64,000 nucleotides of DNA from Neopestalotiopsis rosae (taxonomy: Eukaryota > Ascomycota > Sordariomycetes > Amphisphaeriales > Sporocadaceae). Shown piece after piece: positions 1 to 12,700 of this stretch. Location: positions 1 through 64,000 of the forward strand of contig JALGAS010000012.1 in NCBI GenBank assembly GCA_023078685.1, in the 5' to 3' direction. Position 1 is the first letter of the stretch. Every line of letters starts with the position of its first letter. A program made the translations under genes and the position numbers. Below the pieces are notes generated by a model, which saw nothing but the letters and a program-made list of their open reading frames with translations, searched no databases and was not told the origin of the DNA.

Positions 1-1343
1 GCTTTGCTCGTGTTATGTTGGGTTTCCGTCATGTTACGATGCTATACCATGGGATTTTTACTCAGACGGTTTTATCCCGAAGACTGGTTGGCCATCATTA
101 CACTGGTACGTTGTCTTCGACTATAGACTTGTCTTGATACAGAAAACTGACCCACAACCAGTTTCTTTTTACTGCACACTCGGCGTTTTGCCTTCTTGGC
201 GTACACTACGGACTCGGCGCGCACGTCGAAGATGTCCCCATTGAGCATCGACCTATAGCACTCTTCTACAAGTGGGCTGGACAGGTCACCTATGTTGTTA
301 TTGCAATGATGGTCAAATTCATTGTCGGTTTGCTGTTGTTACGACTCTGTGTTGGAAAGAAATGGCAGTGCATCACCCTGTGGACATTGCTAATTGTCTC
401 GGGTATCTACACAGTCTTTTACACCTTTATTGTGGTGTATCAGTGCCAACCAGTGTCCTTCTACTGGTACCGTTATGACCCAAACTCACCCGTCACTGGT
501 ACCTGCAACGGAAAGGCCTTGGCGACAATCCCAACCTACATCTCATTTGTCATCAGCGTGGTTTCCGACTGGGTTTTGGCTCTGCTGCCAATTTCGATTG
601 TCTGGAATGCGAAAATGGACCGCCGTTCCAAGATCTCCGTCGCCTGTGTCTTGGCTTTGGGATCAATGTAAGTTGTCGACGACACATTTCTATTATGACC
701 GAAATACTAATTCCACTATAGCGCCTCCATGGCTACTGTTGTTCGCATCCCGTATGCCAAACAACTACTGTCGGACTCTGACTACCTCTACAACTTTACC
801 GACCTGGCCATCTGGAGCACCATCGAAATTGGTCTCGGTCTCATGGCCTCGTCACTAGCCACGCTCAAACCGCTATTTCGCAAACTCAAGATCTTGGTCG
901 TCACCAAGAGCAATACTCTACCCTACCATCACAGCCGAAGGGGCCACTCCCGAGCCCACAGCGGTTCCATCTTTCAAGGCAAACACAAGGAAATCAAGAA
1001 GCTGCAAAAGTCTCCTACCATTTCGCAAAAGTCCCCCGCCATTGCCCACCCGGCCCTCAGCGGCTGGAAGACCCTGCACGACAAGCCCGCCGCGCCGCAG
1101 GATGCGCCGTACGAATTGTCCCTGGCCACCGAGACGGGCAGCGTCCGCACCACCATTACGGCCAACAACCACCCAACTTCTCATTCTTATTCTTTCGACG
1201 GAGGCAGCCGCAGCAGCACCAACAGCAGCCGGCCCAGCCCTCCACGACCGACCTACAGTCAGGACTCGTACCGGCGCACGTCGGTGTCTTATCAGTTTTC
1301 CCATGTCGATCCCCGTCAATCAGGTAACGGGGGAATGATTTAG
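1..1343 (+). CDS. PTH11-like rhodopsin-fold integral membrane protein (5' truncated)
   Basis: The gene enters from the left edge, so the N-terminus and first helices are missing. Exons are 1-105, 162-667 and 722-1343, joined by introns 106-161 (GTACGT...CAG) and 668-721 (GTAAGT...TAG); both joins keep the frame. The visible part starts with a helix ending in the family-typical arginine/DDW-like segment (RRFYPEDWLAI), then HYGLGAH and several hydrophobic helices (for example residues 80-100 and 110-130 of the fragment). The last exon encodes a long hydrophilic Ser/Pro/Arg-rich cytoplasmic tail of about 170 residues. This order matches the fungal rhodopsin domain family that includes PTH11-like receptors, thought to sense surface or nutrient cues at the plasma membrane. 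The ligand cannot be told from the sequence. Family assignment is good; a signalling role is inference. Confidence 0.8.
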
Positions 1344-1563
1344 AGATTTTATAGAAATACCCCACAGATACGAGCATATGATACACAAATTAATAAATAT
1401 ACATGAATCAAATGATTGCTAAGCTACTCAATACGGTGAAGATCTGTATTATACTATAGACTCAAAACTTCTCAAATATAAAAAGACTCCGATATATTTA
1501 TATAAAAATAACAAAGATATGTAGACTAAATCTTAGGAACTTCTTTCATGTTAAATCTCTGTT

Positions 1564-2685
1564 TTATTTACTTAAGCGGCTGCGCATATCCGACTGCTGA
1601 TAGGAAATGTTCTGTTGGGCCCTGGACATTGATACATCCATTGGGATCGTGGCGAGAGTGTTGGTAGCTGCCATTGCATCAAAAATAACAGCGAGCTTCA
1701 TTCTGGTATTCTCAACCAGTTCCCGGCTGGCGTAGGCAACACGGAACCTCCCGGAATACCACATCGCAGGTGTCGACCACTTGGTGCCAGAGTGCATAGC
1801 TAGTGAAGCAGTGGTGGAATATCGTCTTGTTTGTTTTGCGCTTGACTTTCGTCGAAGGACTGGCAGGGGTCAAATGTTGTTGTTTTACTCAGATAGGCTC
1901 CCGGAGCTGACGTCGCAAATAGAGCATAGACATGGGTCTCAAGCGCGGCCGTTGATCGGTACCAGGCACAACTGCCTTGATGACTCTGTTTGAGAGCGAT
2001 CCGACAGCTGGTACCTCAAAGATATCTTTTGAAGACAGACGAGCAGGCACATTGAGGTACACTGCCCACCGGCGATGATCCAGAGCTCCAGCTGGGAACT
2101 CTAGAAGATGGGTTGCCGTTGCGCCTGGTTCGCCCAGTAACTTATGTACCAACAAGGGAATAGCCTTCAGGTATGTTTGGATGAGCTGTTCTGCATTCTG
2201 GCGCGTCAACCAAGATCTACTTGCAGAAGACGTTTCCCTAAACTCGGGTGGGAGATAGACCATTGGTGGTGTTGTGATATAGTGCCGTTTTGGGCCCATG
2301 AGACTATCCAAGAGACCAATGCCGTGAATTTGGCGGTGAAAAGTTGACGGCCCCATCTTGCTCATCGATGGAACACTTCTGATTGATCACATCGACCGAC
2401 CATCTCCCCAACAGTCGCGTGTGGCAATTTCTGCTTCTTGCTATCACGAGCTCTCGATGGCTGCAATCGCGTGAAGATACATCTCGAAACTACCAGGAAT
2501 GCTGAAAACTCACAGAGCTCTTCGAACTGTTGGGCATCATAGCCTTCATCGTCCTCATAGTTGTCGTTCTCTTCCTCTAAAACGAACTCTGCGTCTAGGT
2601 TCCATCGATTTTCACCAGGGTATCCCATAACCACAACAATTTTTATGGTTGTGGTCCTCGTTATATACCGAGGTATTGGCCTCAT
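1564..2685 (-). CDS. possible multi-exon hypothetical gene, structure unresolved
   Basis: Three reading frames on the minus strand look partly protein-like but do not form one clean gene. From 2629 there is an acidic start-like stretch (MGYPGENRW, then Glu/Asp/Tyr-rich), ending near a possible GTGAGT donor at about 2520. From 2365 to 1889 lies a 158-residue frame. From 1797 to 1564 lies a 77-residue frame. No domain was recognised in any of them. They may be exons of one gene, or a decayed gene. Transcript data would be needed to join them, so exon borders are not given. The 220 bp between this and the receptor gene is AT-rich 3' flank. Confidence 0.22.
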
Positions 2686-3745
2686 GGTGATTGGGCGGCA
2701 AAAGAGGCACCATCAGTCTCTTCGTCGTAGTCGTAGTCGTAGTCGTAATATTCCTTCTCCCAAGCAGTTGCGGCTGGAATACTAAGACGTAGAATTGAAA
2801 TAATTTCCTGTTGCCTTTATTGTCTTTTTCCTTTTTTTTACACTCTGGTCATATGGCCCCCGTGGATCGCCGTTTCCATTTCTCAGCTACACGTCCGCCA
2901 AACTCATTGGCTAGATTTCCAAATGAAGTCAGGTTCGATGGGGATTCATTACGGTTTAAAATCGGGCAATGCGTGGTAGCCGTATATGCTCAGTCGGTCT
3001 CGCCGGTTCAGAAAACTCGGCACGGCACTTTTGCTTACTTCGGTGGCCATGGCTTGATCACCGGTCCGGAACGGTTTCACTGCAATTTAGCCCTGTTGTC
3101 GGCGATAAGAATTAGCCGAGACGGCCGCTATACCGTTGATATCTATCAATTCCTTCACTGCAATTTTAGCCTCGCCCAAGGCGACGAGCTGATCTCACAC
3201 AAAGCGTTGATTCTCATTCTTGCAAATAAAATAGGTGCGCTACCTCACAATGCCTTGGGCGTTCGATGAATTTGCCTTTTTCCGAAGTACGGAGATCCTG
3301 ACTTGAGGTTTCAGTTCAATGCTTACAATTGACGACCGAACAACCAGGAGAGTCATTTGAGCCTTGAAGCTTAGTACTGGTTATCTGATCTTTAGATGAA
3401 CCTACCTTGATGTGCTTGAATCGCACAAACTTAGGCATCGAAAAACGATGTCTTCTCTCAGGACATTTTCAAGCAGAACGGACAAGTTTGCAAGACAATT
3501 GAATTTCATTACGCCCTTCCAGCAGTCATATAACCATGACTGTATGTCTGCCCAGAGCTGGACTATGCTGATTGGTTTTCTAAAAAGTCAAAACCAATAT
3601 CAAAATGCGCTATATATAGGGGTATATATGTAAACATGACCTTGACAGGAAGACATGAAAAAAGAGGACTTGAAAGAGAAGAAAAAAAGATTAGTAACAA
3701 AATATGCTCAAGAATGGGAAAAAATTGAAAATGGACAAGACCCCT
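2686..3745. other. intergenic region, nothing recognised
   Basis: About 1 kb between the hypothetical gene and the 3' end of the giant gene. It contains a short GTAGTC hexamer run near 2726-2747 and open frames of 152 residues (2811-3269) and 73 residues (3412-3633) with no recognisable composition or domain. A purine-rich tract at 3655-3735 lies just past the stop codon of the giant gene and probably belongs to its 3' untranslated region. Confidence 0.5.
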
Positions 3746-6700
3746 CTAGTCCAGCCGGTTGATCTCGTTTTGTTCAAGAAACTGTTTGGCAATCTTGTCG
3801 CCGCCTTCAGCTGCAACACCAAACCAGTGGAACGCGACACAATGCAGTGCTGGGTCATTCTTGACATCGACGCCCTTGTTGCCGTCCGATGCGGTGGTGG
3901 AACCTGAAGAACCCAGTGCTCGGATACGGTCTACGGGATGTCTTGCGCTGCCTCCTGGCTTGGCACCAAACTTCTCCATGAGAGATTGTTTGAATACATC
4001 ACGAGGTTTGGAAAGCGGCATGATAGTTCTCTCCACAAGTTCTGGGTTACTCAGGTTGAACAGACCGAATTCCCGCTGTGCAGGGTGTGAACCTTCTTTA
4101 GCCGTAATGGTCAACATCTTGGCTACATCTGCCAATGAGTAGGGCAGCGGTGATCTTGCAGTGTCTGAACCGTCACTGCTGGTGGACGCAGGTTTCCTGG
4201 ACTGCTGCTCCATCTTAATTACCTCATCTGCAACCTCTACCATTGTGCGGCAGACCTCTTGCTTCAGCGCTAGCGCAGCAAGACTCGTGTCGAAAAAGGC
4301 CTTGCCCTTTTCCGACCTGTCGAGAGTATCGGCAGAGACAAAGGATGCAATGTATTGTAAATCACGGAAGAGCGTCTTGGGTCGCACGCTGGGGTCCTTG
4401 AAGAGGGACTCGAGTACAATGGCCACGGCGTCAGTGTTGACTGGTGCAATAGACACAATCGAACGGGTCTCGGGGTTGCCGGATGAGCGTGCTTGTGCGG
4501 GCCCCATGGTTGGCGAGAAGATGACTTGCGATCTACGCTCTCTGACGCTGTCAATTGTTTGATCGAGCGCATTAGCACCTCCAAAGTCGTCATCATCTGG
4601 TGGTGCCAGACGATCGCGCATAGCCCATCTGGAACGACGACCGCTCGACGCCAAGGAAGCCTCAACCAGATGCTTCATTTCAAAAAGTGCATTGAGTTTG
4701 ATGTGAGGGTTTGGGTTGACACAAAACATGCGCAGTAGGCGCTGATAGGCCTTCTTATAAGGAAAGTCGGCGGGCTCATCTCTTCGTGAGCGTCGGCTCT
4801 TTCGTGGACTGGTCTGAGTAGTCGCAGCACTATCTTGGCTTTGCACAGTTGGGGTCTCAGACTGCTCAGAAGTCGACTCGGCTGCAGCGGTCTCACCGGC
4901 CACGCGAAGGTTGCCAAAACTCTTCTTCTTTTCAATGACGCGGCTCTTGAGACCATTCTTTGTGCTCACGAATTGACGGCTCTGAGCTTCCTGTGCTTGC
5001 CGGCGCTCAATACACTGCTGTCCGAGTCCGCCAAACCAGCCGTCAGTCTCGGATCCTGCAGAGAACATATAGTTGCCCAGGTCGGACAAGAGGAGACTGG
5101 TCAAGGTTTGACGCAGATCCTCCAGGAAACGTTGCTTGGTTTCCGATTGGCGTTGGAGATGCACGGTCTCATTCGATGAAGCAGACGTGCCAGGTCGACC
5201 ACCAGAGTAATGGGACGGCAGTTGACGGCCATAGGGGTGCGAATAGGAGCCAGAAAAGTTTGTAATACTCGTCGTGGGCGAATGTGCGCGTGACACGACT
5301 GAGCTGGCTGAAGGCATTGTGGATTGGAAAGGCGACCAAAATGTAGAGGATGAGTCAATGGCATGCATTGGCGACCCTGGCCCAAAGTAGTCTTGCGAGT
5401 CCAGAATATCGGACATGGCAGTGCTTGCCCTGGAGAAGCTGTAGCGGGAGTCGAATGATATCTGGCTGACATTGTGCGTGGTCATTGATCTCAAATCTCT
5501 GGCAATGGAATTCGGCCGGTTCGCCGACGACGGCGCATAGCGTCGCTCGGGGTCACTGATGACGCTGGCAGCATCATCTCCACCCCAGAAACTACTCTTC
5601 TCCCTCAGAGTCTTGGCAGGTCCTTCCAACGCCTTTCGATCGCGCTGGAACAATTCACTTGACCAGAGTACAGGGCCATCGACAATGTTATCGCCGACAA
5701 GCTTGCTGACACAGCTGTCAACTTCACAGCAAAAGCGGTGAATGCGTTCTTCTCCTTGACAAATGTTCTCGATGCGCATCTGCTGAAGCCACTTCACTGT
5801 CTTTTCTGCTTGATCGTCGCTGAGCTTGTTCGGTCCACCTTGCTCTTCACTTGCGGCCAGTATGTCGAGCATTTGAGACTCGTTCTTGTATAAATAACTC
5901 GCAGCTGGACCGCGGGAAAGTTGTGCTCGAGTGCGTTGAAATGTTCCCCATCTTCTGGGCACGCCCATGATTTTCAGGGCACTGCAAATACTGCGTGTAT
6001 GTTCATAGGGCGCCGAGTTGTGTACGTCAGTAATGTACCACATCTTGTCCCGCAGACTCTTTAAGCTCTTCATCATGGAAGAGATCAACCCCTCATGGCG
6101 TTCTTGACTTTGTTTGAGCCAGACGAGCCATGCATCGTATTCCTCAATGGCCGCATGAGAACGCCGTATCGAGTCCCTCGGGCCTCTCGAAAAGATGTTC
6201 AACAAATTGGCGTAGCCATTCTTGCGAAGTGATGGAGAGGAAAGTTTGTCAAGCTGCTGCAGAGTCTTCCAGTAGAGGTGAGCTGAGACAAAGTCCGACT
6301 GCACCCGAGACTGTGAAGAGGCAGCCTCGAGCATCTTGATCAATACGGGCTGCGAGTCTTCAACTTGACCCGCGTCCTGCTCGGGGTACGAAATTGATGG
6401 GGATCTTGAGGCATAGTTGCGTTCCTTTCCTTCCCGCTCAACCTTGCGGTAAGGATTCCTGCTGCCCATGGAAGATTCCGTAATAATGATTCTGCTCCTA
6501 GATTTGTACTTCTTTAGGCCAGTGGCCCGGTTGCTCAGTGTGGTCTGGCCGCCATCATCCTCGAGGCCTCTTGGAATCTCAAAGTCTTCGACAAGCTTCA
6601 AGATGGAATCGCGTAACTGGTGATAGTCCTTGTCCAGTTCCGGTCCATCATCCAGGTCCTCATCTTCTGTGTCGCTGGTGGTTGAGGAGTTCTCTTCCTC

Positions 6701-9171
6701 AATCTCATCGTCGGGATCATAGGTCATTTGCAGTGAGAGATCATGGCCATCTGTTGAAATGAAGAGCACAGCCCAGCGTTCGGCACATGGATGGCAGGAG
6801 CCGGATACAACTTCCTGGCCTAGGACTTGGACCATCTCATGCATGGCGAGCCTCAGTCGATACCCGTCGTCTTCGTAATTGCTCACCCTTTGTGGACTTC
6901 CAGTCTCGAGCATTGGAGGGGAGTAGCGTTGAGGTGTGCCTATTTGATCATCAAAGAAGGGTTCCTTGGAAGTTGTGGCCTCGCTGGTGACGGAAGAGGT
7001 GCTGAGGCTGATAACTGAAGCAGTGTCAAAATTGTTTCGAGAAGTACCAAAAGAAATGGGTTGTGATATGGCAGAAAATCCAGATACGGATGGTGCGCCC
7101 GAGCGAATGCTGCTAGAGTGAGCAGAGTGAGGCCTGCGCTCGGGGAAGAGCGCATTCACTAAGGTAAGCAAATCAGCTGGACTAATGACCAAATATGGAT
7201 GCACCTCGGCTGTCTCTCGCAAGGATGTGATGGATCTGGCGGGCAAAAGTCGTCCAATTCCCCGGGACCTGGCAGGCTTGAAGCGTCCAAGAATGTTCTC
7301 AATATGGTTCTTCACCTTTGGCGGCGTAAGCACAGGCTTTTTGGAGCTGGTCCAGGTCATGTCAATAACCAAATCCTTGGCCTTGGAGGCAACCTTTTTG
7401 AGAATCTTCTGGCGACCGTATTCAGTAATGTGGTATTCTGCCATCATTCCATGTCGTTCTGGATGGACAATCACATCCGAGAGCCAATGGCCAAAGAGCC
7501 ATTTGGAAACAAACCAGCGCCTGACGCTCTCGATCAAGCGGGGATTTAGGCGTCTGAGGATCTCACTTCCCAGCTCCAGGACACCTTCCGGGATTCCTGT
7601 AGCATCTTCGTCGTCAAGAACCTCAAAGAGGTCATTGATTGCCCGATCGTAGAATTCATCACTGGCAACGTTGTCCTTGTGAGTCCATTCCGAAATGTTG
7701 AAGCGTGTGCCATTTTGATCCTCGGCACGGTCAAGCAAGAATGCGCCGTCTTCCAGAATCTTCATGAGGAACCATTCCATATTGGAGCGTCCAGACCAGT
7801 CGCGCAAGGCAGACCAAACGTCAAGGACGGAATAGAGGATTGACTCGTTGGCAGAATTGGAAAACTTAGCTTCAGAGATGAGACGAGCGCAAGCGTTCGC
7901 CCAAATGTCATTCCGTCGTCGGTCCTCGGCACTGTCTGGTCCAGCCGAATTGGCGAAGCTGGTGTAGATAAGGGCCGAGAGCGGGTCGTGGCGTTGAAAG
8001 GAAAGAAGCCGTTCCACAGCATTGGGAGACTGGGCCGAGTTCTTGGCGGCGGCACCCGGAGGAATGCGCCCACTCGGACGACTGTTGTAGAAGGGCAAGA
8101 CCGACTCTACCGGTTCCGATCCTTGATGGAACGTGTTGAGCGCCTGAAGCTCAGCATTACTCAGAGAGGAAAGTCTCGAGGCCAGAAACTCTGGGTCAGT
8201 GCGAATCTTTGTCAAGAAGTCCAAAAAAGCTTCCCGGGCAGTGGCAGAAATATCGTTAAGAAAGGGCGTGAGGGAGCCAATGTTGGCATTAGTTCCAGTT
8301 CCGTTTGACAGAGTATCCAAATTATCAACAGAGTCTAAGCCAGGAGGTTTGACAGACTCCAAGTCAGGTTCCAAGAGAGCGTAGCGGCGCGTGTCGTCGC
8401 AGCTGTTCCGCACATCGTGAATGGCGCCAAAGAGATTTGCGAATGCCTTCTTGTCCTCGCCACGAAAGCTGTCGGCCAGGTTCCTCTGAGTGATCTCTCC
8501 ACAGCGGGTGAGGCGTGCAGAAAGTGCGGTTGATACAAGAGACCGCTGAAGGCGAATTCGAGTGTTGGCGCGCTTGCGCTCCTGATACTTAGACAGCCGA
8601 ACCAGATGGGCCAGCTCCTCCAAAGTGGTTCCTTCGGCTTCAAAGTTGAGTTGTGGATTCGAGTATTGCGATACGTCGGCGAGAAGCGGGTGTGGTGCGG
8701 GAGTAGAGGAATCTTCTCCCCTCGAGGCCGGCGCAGTTTCAGACGTGACCGAGGCTGCAGCAGGATCTGATTCCGGAGCCTGCACTGGTGAGGACGATCC
8801 CTGGGCTATAACAGGCTTCTTTTGCGCACTCGCGCTTCTACGGTGGCCAAGTACGCCATGACCGTACCTTTCGCTATCCAGACTTCTCCGCAATGGGAAC
8901 GAGATTCCGGGCTTGAGCAAGGGCTCGGGCAGAGGGCCTTCGCTGGGGCTTCTAGAGCGTAAGCGACGAGGTCGAGAGGGGTCATGACGACGGCTCAGAG
9001 GAGAAGGTGTTGGAGACCTTGAGCGTTCGGTCGTGGACGGAGAAAGAGCTGCAGCAAGAGAGGAACAATATCAGTCAATTATTCTTGAACACGAGAATCT
9101 GGTCAAACCATGGCAATCGACATACGAGGCGAAGAATGTATCCGCACAGGCGAGGAGAGAGATCGTTGCAT
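3746..9171 (-). CDS. very large conserved fungal protein (about 1,782 aa), helical, RasGAP/VPS9-like character uncertain
   Basis: The long open frame has no ATG at its 5' end (the first start-like codon at 8920 is TTG) and stays open up to a splice acceptor. A short first exon, 9171-9126, begins with ATG, ends at a strong GTATGT donor, and joins in phase to an acceptor (CTGCAG) at 9049, giving exon 2 at 9048-3746. The joined N-terminus is Ser/Arg/Pro-rich and basic. The middle and C-terminal parts are long alpha-helical stretches separated by Ser-rich linkers and an acidic run near residues 800-830. Around residues 500-650 the text (FVSKWLFGHWLSDVIVHPE, then ISPADLLTLVNALFPERR) faintly recalls RasGAP and VPS9 domains of Rab/Ras regulators; this is weak recognition only. 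A conserved-looking block lies near residues 1445-1480 (YKKAYQRLLRMF). The extreme C-terminus resembles a Sel1-type helix pair. No signal peptide or membrane segment is seen. A cytoplasmic trafficking or signalling role is possible but unproven. Confidence 0.75.
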
Positions 9172-9278
9172 GGAAATCATGATGGGCCATGTGGTATCGA
9201 GGTCAAGGGCGCACGATCACCCAAGCACGACTAGCAGCTGGTGCTAGTTGGGCTACGGTGGTGCAGTTCTACACAGGC

Positions 9279-9485
9279 ATATGGTGATTGACAGGCCGTG
9301 TTTTCAAGAGTCGTCGCTGCTGCTGGGCAAGCTCGGTCGCATTCAAGGGCTGGCGCAAAGAGGTGAATGGGTATCTAGAGGTGATGTCGCTGGTGGTTGG
9401 ACAGAGGTGGTGCGCAGTTGGTAGCAGAACGTATGTACGGTAGATAGCAACCCTAGTTCGATATACTCCGGTCACGAGGTCGCAA
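9279..9485 (+). repeat. 207-bp direct repeat, copy 1
   Basis: Starts with ATATGGTGATTGACAGGC and ends with GGTCACGAGGTCGCAA. It is matched by copy 2 at 9531-9737 with about six differences in 207 positions (about 97% identity by eye). The period is 252 bp, so 45 bp of different sequence separates the copies. It lies about 110 bp upstream of the inferred start codon of the giant minus-strand gene, in its promoter or 5' untranslated region. No coding pattern or transposon ends were seen. Confidence 0.9.
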
Positions 9486-9530
9486 GAGATCTATAACTGA
9501 GGCTACGAGTGGTTGAAATTCGACACAACA

Positions 9531-9737
9531 ATATGGTGATTGAAAGGCTGTGTTTTCAAGAGTCGTCGCTGCTGCTGGGCAAGCTCGGTCGCATTCAAGG
9601 GCTGGCTGCAAGAGGTGAATGGGTATCTAGAGGTGAGGTCGCTGGTGGTTGGACAGAGGTGGTGCGCAGTTGGTAGCAGAACGTATGTACGGTAGATAGC
9701 AACCCTAGTTCGATATACTCCGGTCACGAGGTCGCAA
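9531..9737 (+). repeat. 207-bp direct repeat, copy 2
   Basis: Near-identical second copy of 9279-9485. Differences are a C to A and a C to T near the left end, a small cluster (GGCGCAAAG versus GGCTGCAAG), and GATGTCG versus GAGGTCG. Open frames in both copies on the minus strand encode the same peptide only because the DNA is duplicated; I do not regard them as genes. Confidence 0.9.
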
Positions 9738-12700
9738 TTGATTGATCTATGCCACTCGAAAGGAAATTCGACTGGAAGAAATATACGACGACACAAAAAC
9801 TGAGTGGAGCAAGAGAAGGTTGGAGAGAGGCAACACAACAAAAACAAATCATGAACCAGCTGTCAAGTCAACCGATGTAAAGGTCAGGGCAGGTCAGGTT
9901 TGACCAGGGCATCGGTAGCCGTAGGCAGGCAAATGTACGGTAAAAGTAAATGTATGTATTCGTGGCCTAGGTAAGGTAGGTATTAAGATTGATTGATTGT
10001 GCCACTCAACAGTTCCAGTCCGAGCTCGTGCTGCTGCGGTCAACCCTGTCACGTTGTCCAGCACAGCAGCGGGCTCGAGCTGGCAGGCAGGCAGGATGCT
10101 TGCTTGGATGGCTTGGATGGATGGATTGATGGATTGGAGGGATGGCGGGTTTGACCTTGACCTTGGCCGCCGTGGGGTAATAATGCACTGGCTCCGGCCA
10201 TGCCCGATGGGGCCTGGGGCCAAGGGGGGGCCTTAAGAAGGTCCTTGACAGGCGGGACGCAACAGCCCAGCCACGAGCCTTTACTGGTGTACTGAGGTTC
10301 TGTACTAGTGTTACTATGTATTTTACCATGACAGCGGCTCTCCGCCAACCTCCATCACGGCAAACAATGAAGAACTCGAGTTATTTTTTTTTTTTCTTGT
10401 GATCGGTTCACATGTGCTGTCTGTCAAAATTGTGCGTGTACCTGACCGAGCATTTGTGCTACATTGAATTTGAATTTTTTGTTTACTCTTATATGCTGAC
10501 TATATTAATTTGGTCATCGCGTTTTTCCATGCTTGTTCTCGTGTCTGCGACAATGGCAGGTGTTGAAGAAACAAATAAGCTCGAATGATATACAGGAATA
10601 TGGTTGTGTAGGTTAAGGTTGGTTGGTAGCAATGGGAAATCTCGCCCAATCATCCACTTTGTTAGCAATTTCATCCACCCAAACTCGCCTTTTAACGGAC
10701 CGACACGAACTTGTTGATCAGCCTCCTCCTCCAACCCGACCAATACTTTAGTCACTGCTAGGGTTACGTATCAAGCTTCACCGACGATTCTTCTGTGAGC
10801 TGTTGGTTGTAGGTGTATTAGCATTTGGCCACGTTACCCTACTACTTGTCCGACTGCCTGCTGTGTCCTTCCGAGCTCGTTCCGTGCTCACATAGCTGCT
10901 ACATACTGTACTTGTTTACTGCTGAATCTCTAAAGGGTACCATGCATCATGCTCTATATCTATCACGCATGCTGTGTGTCCATGCCACTGTCCTGGCAAA
11001 ATCGGCTGGCTGCAGCGACAGCACAAATGACGATTGCATTTTCAATATGGGGAGGTGCAATACATATTGAGGGACCATTCATGATGCTTATCAGGCCAAT
11101 GAATGGGCGCGAATTTTTCGGTGTTTGATGTATAATTTGTTGGTGCATGTATGTGTTTTCCTCTCATATTACCTAGACTCGAATGTACTCGGTCGGCCTT
11201 GTTACGATTACCGGTCGGCGAGTGAGCGTCGTCTTGTGCGCGCGCGCGGTCGCTGCAAGTCATATGCCAGAGGGCTCCGTTGTCTCATATGTTGCACCTA
11301 TGAAAAGCTGGCAGCGGAACAAGAACTCAGGTCAGATCAGTGCGCTGGCCTTGCATTGGCAGATATGCATCAGTTTCCTTTTCCCTCTTGTTTTTTCTTT
11401 CTTGTGTCCTCATGCCTCTCTTGCAAGCCCGCCTTTTTCGTCCTTGTCTCTATTTCCATCTCGGCTAACCAAAGAGCTCCTCCTCCTCTCCCTCTCCATC
11501 TTGTGATTGTACCTACTTACGAGTTACACACATGCATTCCAGATGCAATGTAGGTACATGTCGCCTACCGACCTGCACACACAGGCTGCACAGGCTGCAC
11601 AGCTGCTGCTTGCTCATCCCATACAGCAGGCGGGCATGGTGCTGGGGTTGAGAAAAATAACTACTTCGTACATACTCCGGGGGGGTCTTTGGTCTTAGAC
11701 TGGCGCCAGCTTTTGCCCGGGCTGCGCCTGACATGTCGTCTTCAGCCAATCCACTGGCAACACGCTTCTATGACCCGATGCATGTGCCAACGCATTCACG
11801 ACCAATCGCCGCCCTGAGCCGACCCCCCATTTCGACGTGTCCATCCACAGCCAATCGTGAGCTCTTAATGAGCCCTATAGGACAAGGTTGGCTGGACCTG
11901 CTCAGGGCCCCCCTCCAGACGATTGCCCATTTTTTCTCCCTTCCTCCCCCTCCTTTGCCCTCCTTCCTGGCATGCCTGGCTTGTTCGTTCCCCGCCGGCA
12001 GGATCACAACCGGGCGGGAGATTGGCAGATGGGCGGCGGCAGCACCCGGGCAAAGAAAACATAAGCAGGTAAGCCAGGGCAAAAAGCCAGACAAGCAAAA
12101 AAAAAAAAAAAAAGGGACTGCCACACACCACCAAAGACCACACACACGGAGCAATGGACCACGGACTCGAAAGCAGGTGACTCTGATCTGCTGCTGTTGC
12201 TCTCTCCCATGCGCCGCTCCGCTCTTTTTGAAGATTTGTGCACCAACGAACTACGGCAAAGAAGCGCGTGTTTGGAGTATCCATTGCCATGCCCTTTTTC
12301 AGCCTTGCACGTACATAGTTTCCCTCCAATTCTGCACGTCAGATGCTATTACCGGTTTCGCTTGTGGACCAGATTCAACCACTCTGGTTGAGACGACAGG
12401 TATAACAATAGGCAATGATCTTGCTACTCGACACAGCGGCAATGGCCAGCCGCCCTTTTTAGTCAGCCCGAGTTCCAACCCCCAAAGGCCCCGTTTCCCT
12501 CAGCTCGGAACACTCAAAGGCTGGAACCTGGACAGGCAGTTTGTTGGCAGGCCCGGGCTCCATATTGACGGTCTTGAACCCTAGATGAGTGGGCCAACTA
12601 TATTCCTACTATCAGCGGAGACGATAATGGGCCAAGTACATGTAGGCCCAAAACAACGCCGCTTCGACCCAAGCTTGGAACGTTGTTGGTAAGGAATCTG

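Noticed and set aside
9503..9847. Pair of similar minus-strand frames at 9269-9475 and 9503-9847
   Set aside because: Similarity is explained by the 207-bp DNA repeat; peptides lack protein-like features.
11733..12584. 283-codon open frame on the plus strand
   Set aside because: Translation is dominated by Pro, Ser, Lys runs from CT-rich and A-run DNA, with no domain and poor codon pattern; more likely non-coding.
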